Below, piece by piece: positions 5,719 through 7,137 of a stretch of 7,137 nt of DNA; within the stretch, counting starts at the first letter, position 1, and each line of letters begins with the position of its first letter. The stretch is taken from NCBI GenBank assembly GCA_018400255.1, contig JAGYMO010000303.1, positions 1-7,137 on the forward strand. The letters run 5' to 3'. The position numbers and the translations under genes are program-made. Under the pieces are notes generated by a model. That model was given only the letters and a program-made list of their open reading frames with translations. It was not told the origin of the DNA and ran no database searches. This stretch comes from Deltaproteobacteria bacterium. Lineage in GTDB: Bacteria; Desulfobacterota; DSM-4660; Desulfatiglandales; B25-G16.

Positions 5719-5824
5719 TTTTGGGATTCATGAAATGCTTCGCTGAATTCCAATAACTTGGCCTAAATGCCTCAAACAATTTGGCGATTTAAACGCGTAA
5801 CATTTCATGAGTCATTTTCCAAAA
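5719..5824. repeat. Imperfect inverted-repeat element, MITE- or palindrome-like
   Basis: The left arm is TTTTGG (5719-5724), three bases, then TCATGAAATG (5728-5737). The right arm is CATTTCATGA (5801-5810), eight bases, then CCAAAA (5819-5824). Sixteen bases are thus perfectly complementary in two blocks, facing each other across about 63 bases. The centre shows only weak further symmetry. The form suits a small non-autonomous repeat or an RNA hairpin, but there is no second copy in this window and no clear target-site duplication. Confidence 0.45.
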
Positions 5825-6014
5825 GTGACCAAAATCGCTTGTAAAAGACTTTTTAAGATTTTGTCAATGTTGTCTAAGTATCAAAAAATATACCTGTTCA
5901 TGGTTCATTGCTATCCGTTTTCGGAAAGAGGGGATACCACTCTGACGCTATTCATTGCCTATTGATTGATATGTCTATTGATGCAGCTGATTATTATTGT
6001 TGACTCATCGGTAA

Positions 6015-6055
6015 ACTCTATGTGCCTTGAGTATATCAAGGAACTCGGGTAGAGT
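6015..6055 (+). promoter_or_regulatory. Two-tier stem-loop upstream of truB
   Basis: The outer stem is ACTCTA (6015-6020) with TAGAGT (6050-6055). The inner stem is CCTTGA (6025-6030) with TCAAGG (6036-6041) around a 5-base loop. The internal loop is asymmetric (4 and 8 bases). It ends 50 bases before the truB ATG and probably lies in its leader. It does not match any riboswitch class I can recognise, and no T run follows, so it is not an obvious terminator. Confidence 0.4.
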
Positions 6056-6105
6056 GTACAGCCAAAACTGACCAGTCACGAGGCATACCCAGCAATAAGC
6101 AATAT

Positions 6106-7068
6106 ATGGAAGTGCTAAACAAAACACCACAGACCATTGCCTACAGATCGCACGCAACAGATGGGATTATATTAGTAGATAAGGATTCTGGTCCAAGCTC
6201 ATTCGGGGTTGTAAAAAAAATTAAAGACTTGATAAAGGCAAAAAAAGTTGGTCATGCAGGTACACTTGATCCATTTGCAACTGGAGTACTGATAGTTCTT
6301 TTAAACCAGGGTACGAAATTATCTCCGTTTTTAATGTCTCATGATAAAGTGTACAAGGCGTCGCTCAAACTCGGAATAGAAACAGATACTCAGGATTTAA
6401 CAGGAAGGATTATTGATAAAAAAGATATCGGGAGCGTGACATATGAGATGATAAAACATGTTACAGGCCAATTTATAGGCGCTATAAAGCAGGTTCCACC
6501 TTCTTATTCAGCTGTTCATCATAATGGAAAGAGGGCATATGAATTGGCACGTAATGGTATTGCTATCAATCTCCAACCAAAGGATGTAAGAATTGATTAT
6601 ATTCGGATATTGTCAATAGACCTTCCAGTTATTTGGTTTGAAGTTGGTTGTAGTTCTGGTACCTATATTAGGACACTCGCTGCGGACTTAGGGAGAAGTT
6701 TGGGTGTAGGGGCACACCTTACTTCATTACGGAGAGTACAAAGTGGTCCCTTTCATGTTGATGATGCATTAAATCTCATCCAAATTGTTCATAGGCTATC
6801 CACTAATACAATCGATGAGGCGATAATACCATCAAAAAATGTACTAGCTGGGATGATGGAAGTAGAGATTCCCTGTGAATTAGCACACAAGATCAGGAAT
6901 GGTTATCATCCAAACAAGAATGAACTGTCTTGGGGAAAAAACTCATCTTTTGATTCAAATACCTATGTAAAGGCAATCGCAGGGGAGGAATTGGTTGCAA
7001 TTTTAAAGAAAGATAAAGAACGATATTCGATAGTAAGAGTTTTTACCGAAGCGAAATACCTGAGGTAA
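6106..7068 (+). CDS. truB: tRNA pseudouridine(55) synthase TruB
   Basis: Isomerises U55 of the T-loop of tRNAs to pseudouridine in the cytosol. The 320 residues match the usual bacterial TruB length. The core begins at GIILVDKDSGPSSF (20-33), a variant of the common KPxGxTS motif. The catalytic motif is GHAGTLDPFATGVL (49-62) with nucleophile D55; the active-site tyrosine is Y84 (DKVYKA); the conserved LGIETDTQDLTG (90-101) and QVPPSYSAV (130-138) follow, then GTYIRTLAADLG (186-197) with Y188 and R190. All catalytic residues are present, so it should be active. The residues after about 250 form the variable RNA-binding C-terminal part. The ATG at 6106 has no clear ribosome site (a GAGG at 6080-6083 is too distant), so the first ~19 residues are less sure than the rest. 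rbfA is not upstream and rpsO is not visible in the 69 bases downstream, unlike the common nusA-infB-rbfA-truB-rpsO cluster. Confidence 0.95.
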   Translation: MEVLNKTPQTIAYRSHATDGIILVDKDSGPSSFGVVKKIKDLIKAKKVGHAGTLDPFATGVLIVLLNQGTKLSPFLMSHDKVYKASLKLGIETDTQDLTGRIIDKKDIGSVTYEMIKHVTGQFIGAIKQVPPSYSAVHHNGKRAYELARNGIAINLQPKDVRIDYIRILSIDLPVIWFEVGCSSGTYIRTLAADLGRSLGVGAHLTSLRRVQSGPFHVDDALNLIQIVHRLSTNTIDEAIIPSKNVLAGMMEVEIPCELAHKIRNGYHPNKNELSWGKNSSFDSNTYVKAIAGEELVAILKKDKERYSIVRVFTEAKYLR

Positions 7069-7137
7069 AACAAAGCTGATAAATCCGTAAAAGTTCTTGT
7101 GAGAAAGTATCGAACTTAGAAGTTAAAAGATAATGTT
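7069..7137. other. Short sequence after truB, no gene visible
   Basis: These 69 bases to the window edge hold no readable gene start with a ribosome site. AAGTTC (7091-7096) and GAACTT (7112-7117) can pair around a 15-base loop, but no T run follows, so a terminator is not supported. Confidence 0.4.

Larger units (their letters stand above)
5651..6105. other. 455-base divergent intergenic region
   Basis: This region separates the minus-strand dehydrogenase from plus-strand truB, so promoters for both should lie here. No protein or tRNA gene is supportable; the best small frame (ATG 5972, ten residues) is not credible. It holds three symmetric elements, listed separately: a 10-bp palindrome (5682-5691), an imperfect inverted-repeat element (5719-5824) and a two-tier stem-loop (6015-6055). 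No promoter with good hexamers and spacing stood out. Confidence 0.6.

Noticed and set aside
1..7137. CRISPR array, tRNA, rRNA or insertion sequence
   Set aside because: No regularly spaced repeats, cloverleaf, rRNA-like tract or transposase motifs were seen on either strand.

Overview
The window is AT-rich and carries ordinary bacterial genes with a scattered, low-density layout. Together, a DUF362-type remnant, an acyl-CoA dehydrogenase, a DtxR-type iron regulator and degenerate GGTCAGA-like heptamer repeats suggest an anaerobic Desulfobacterota / deltaproteobacterium-like organism. That assignment is an inference from gene flavour only; no marker gene here fixes the taxonomy (TruB is the best one to test).

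Left part (1-1655): a minus-strand HAD-superfamily type II haloacid-dehalogenase-like gene (269-967) lies between two gene-poor stretches. The second stretch (968-1655) has no recognisable gene but holds a short heptamer tandem, a long stem-loop (1334-1388) and a cluster of nested inverted repeats (1498-1611) ending about 45 bases before the next gene.

Middle plus-strand part (1656-2967): two small genes of unknown function overlap by ATGA and are probably translationally coupled. They are followed by the wreck of a DUF362-family gene, which has a one-base frameshift in an A run and an apparent in-frame loss of the whole protein centre.

Minus-strand block (3051-5650): read in transcription order it is an acyl-CoA dehydrogenase, a DtxR/IdeR-like metal regulator and an aspartate/glutamate racemase. 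The last two are close enough (63 bases from stop to start codon) to be co-transcribed; the dehydrogenase is separated from them by about 160 AT-rich bases. The dehydrogenase has small residues at both positions where the family normally keeps its catalytic glutamate, which is the most notable protein-level observation in the window.

Right part (5651-7137): a 455-base gene-free stretch contains an imperfect inverted-repeat element (5719-5824) and a two-tier stem-loop (6015-6055). It precedes truB (tRNA pseudouridine-55 synthase), which stands here without the usual rbfA/rpsO neighbours. I see no clear mobile element, CRISPR array, tRNA or rRNA. The strongest candidates for something undescribed are the small overlapping gene pair with its structured leader, and the catalytic-base-less dehydrogenase.
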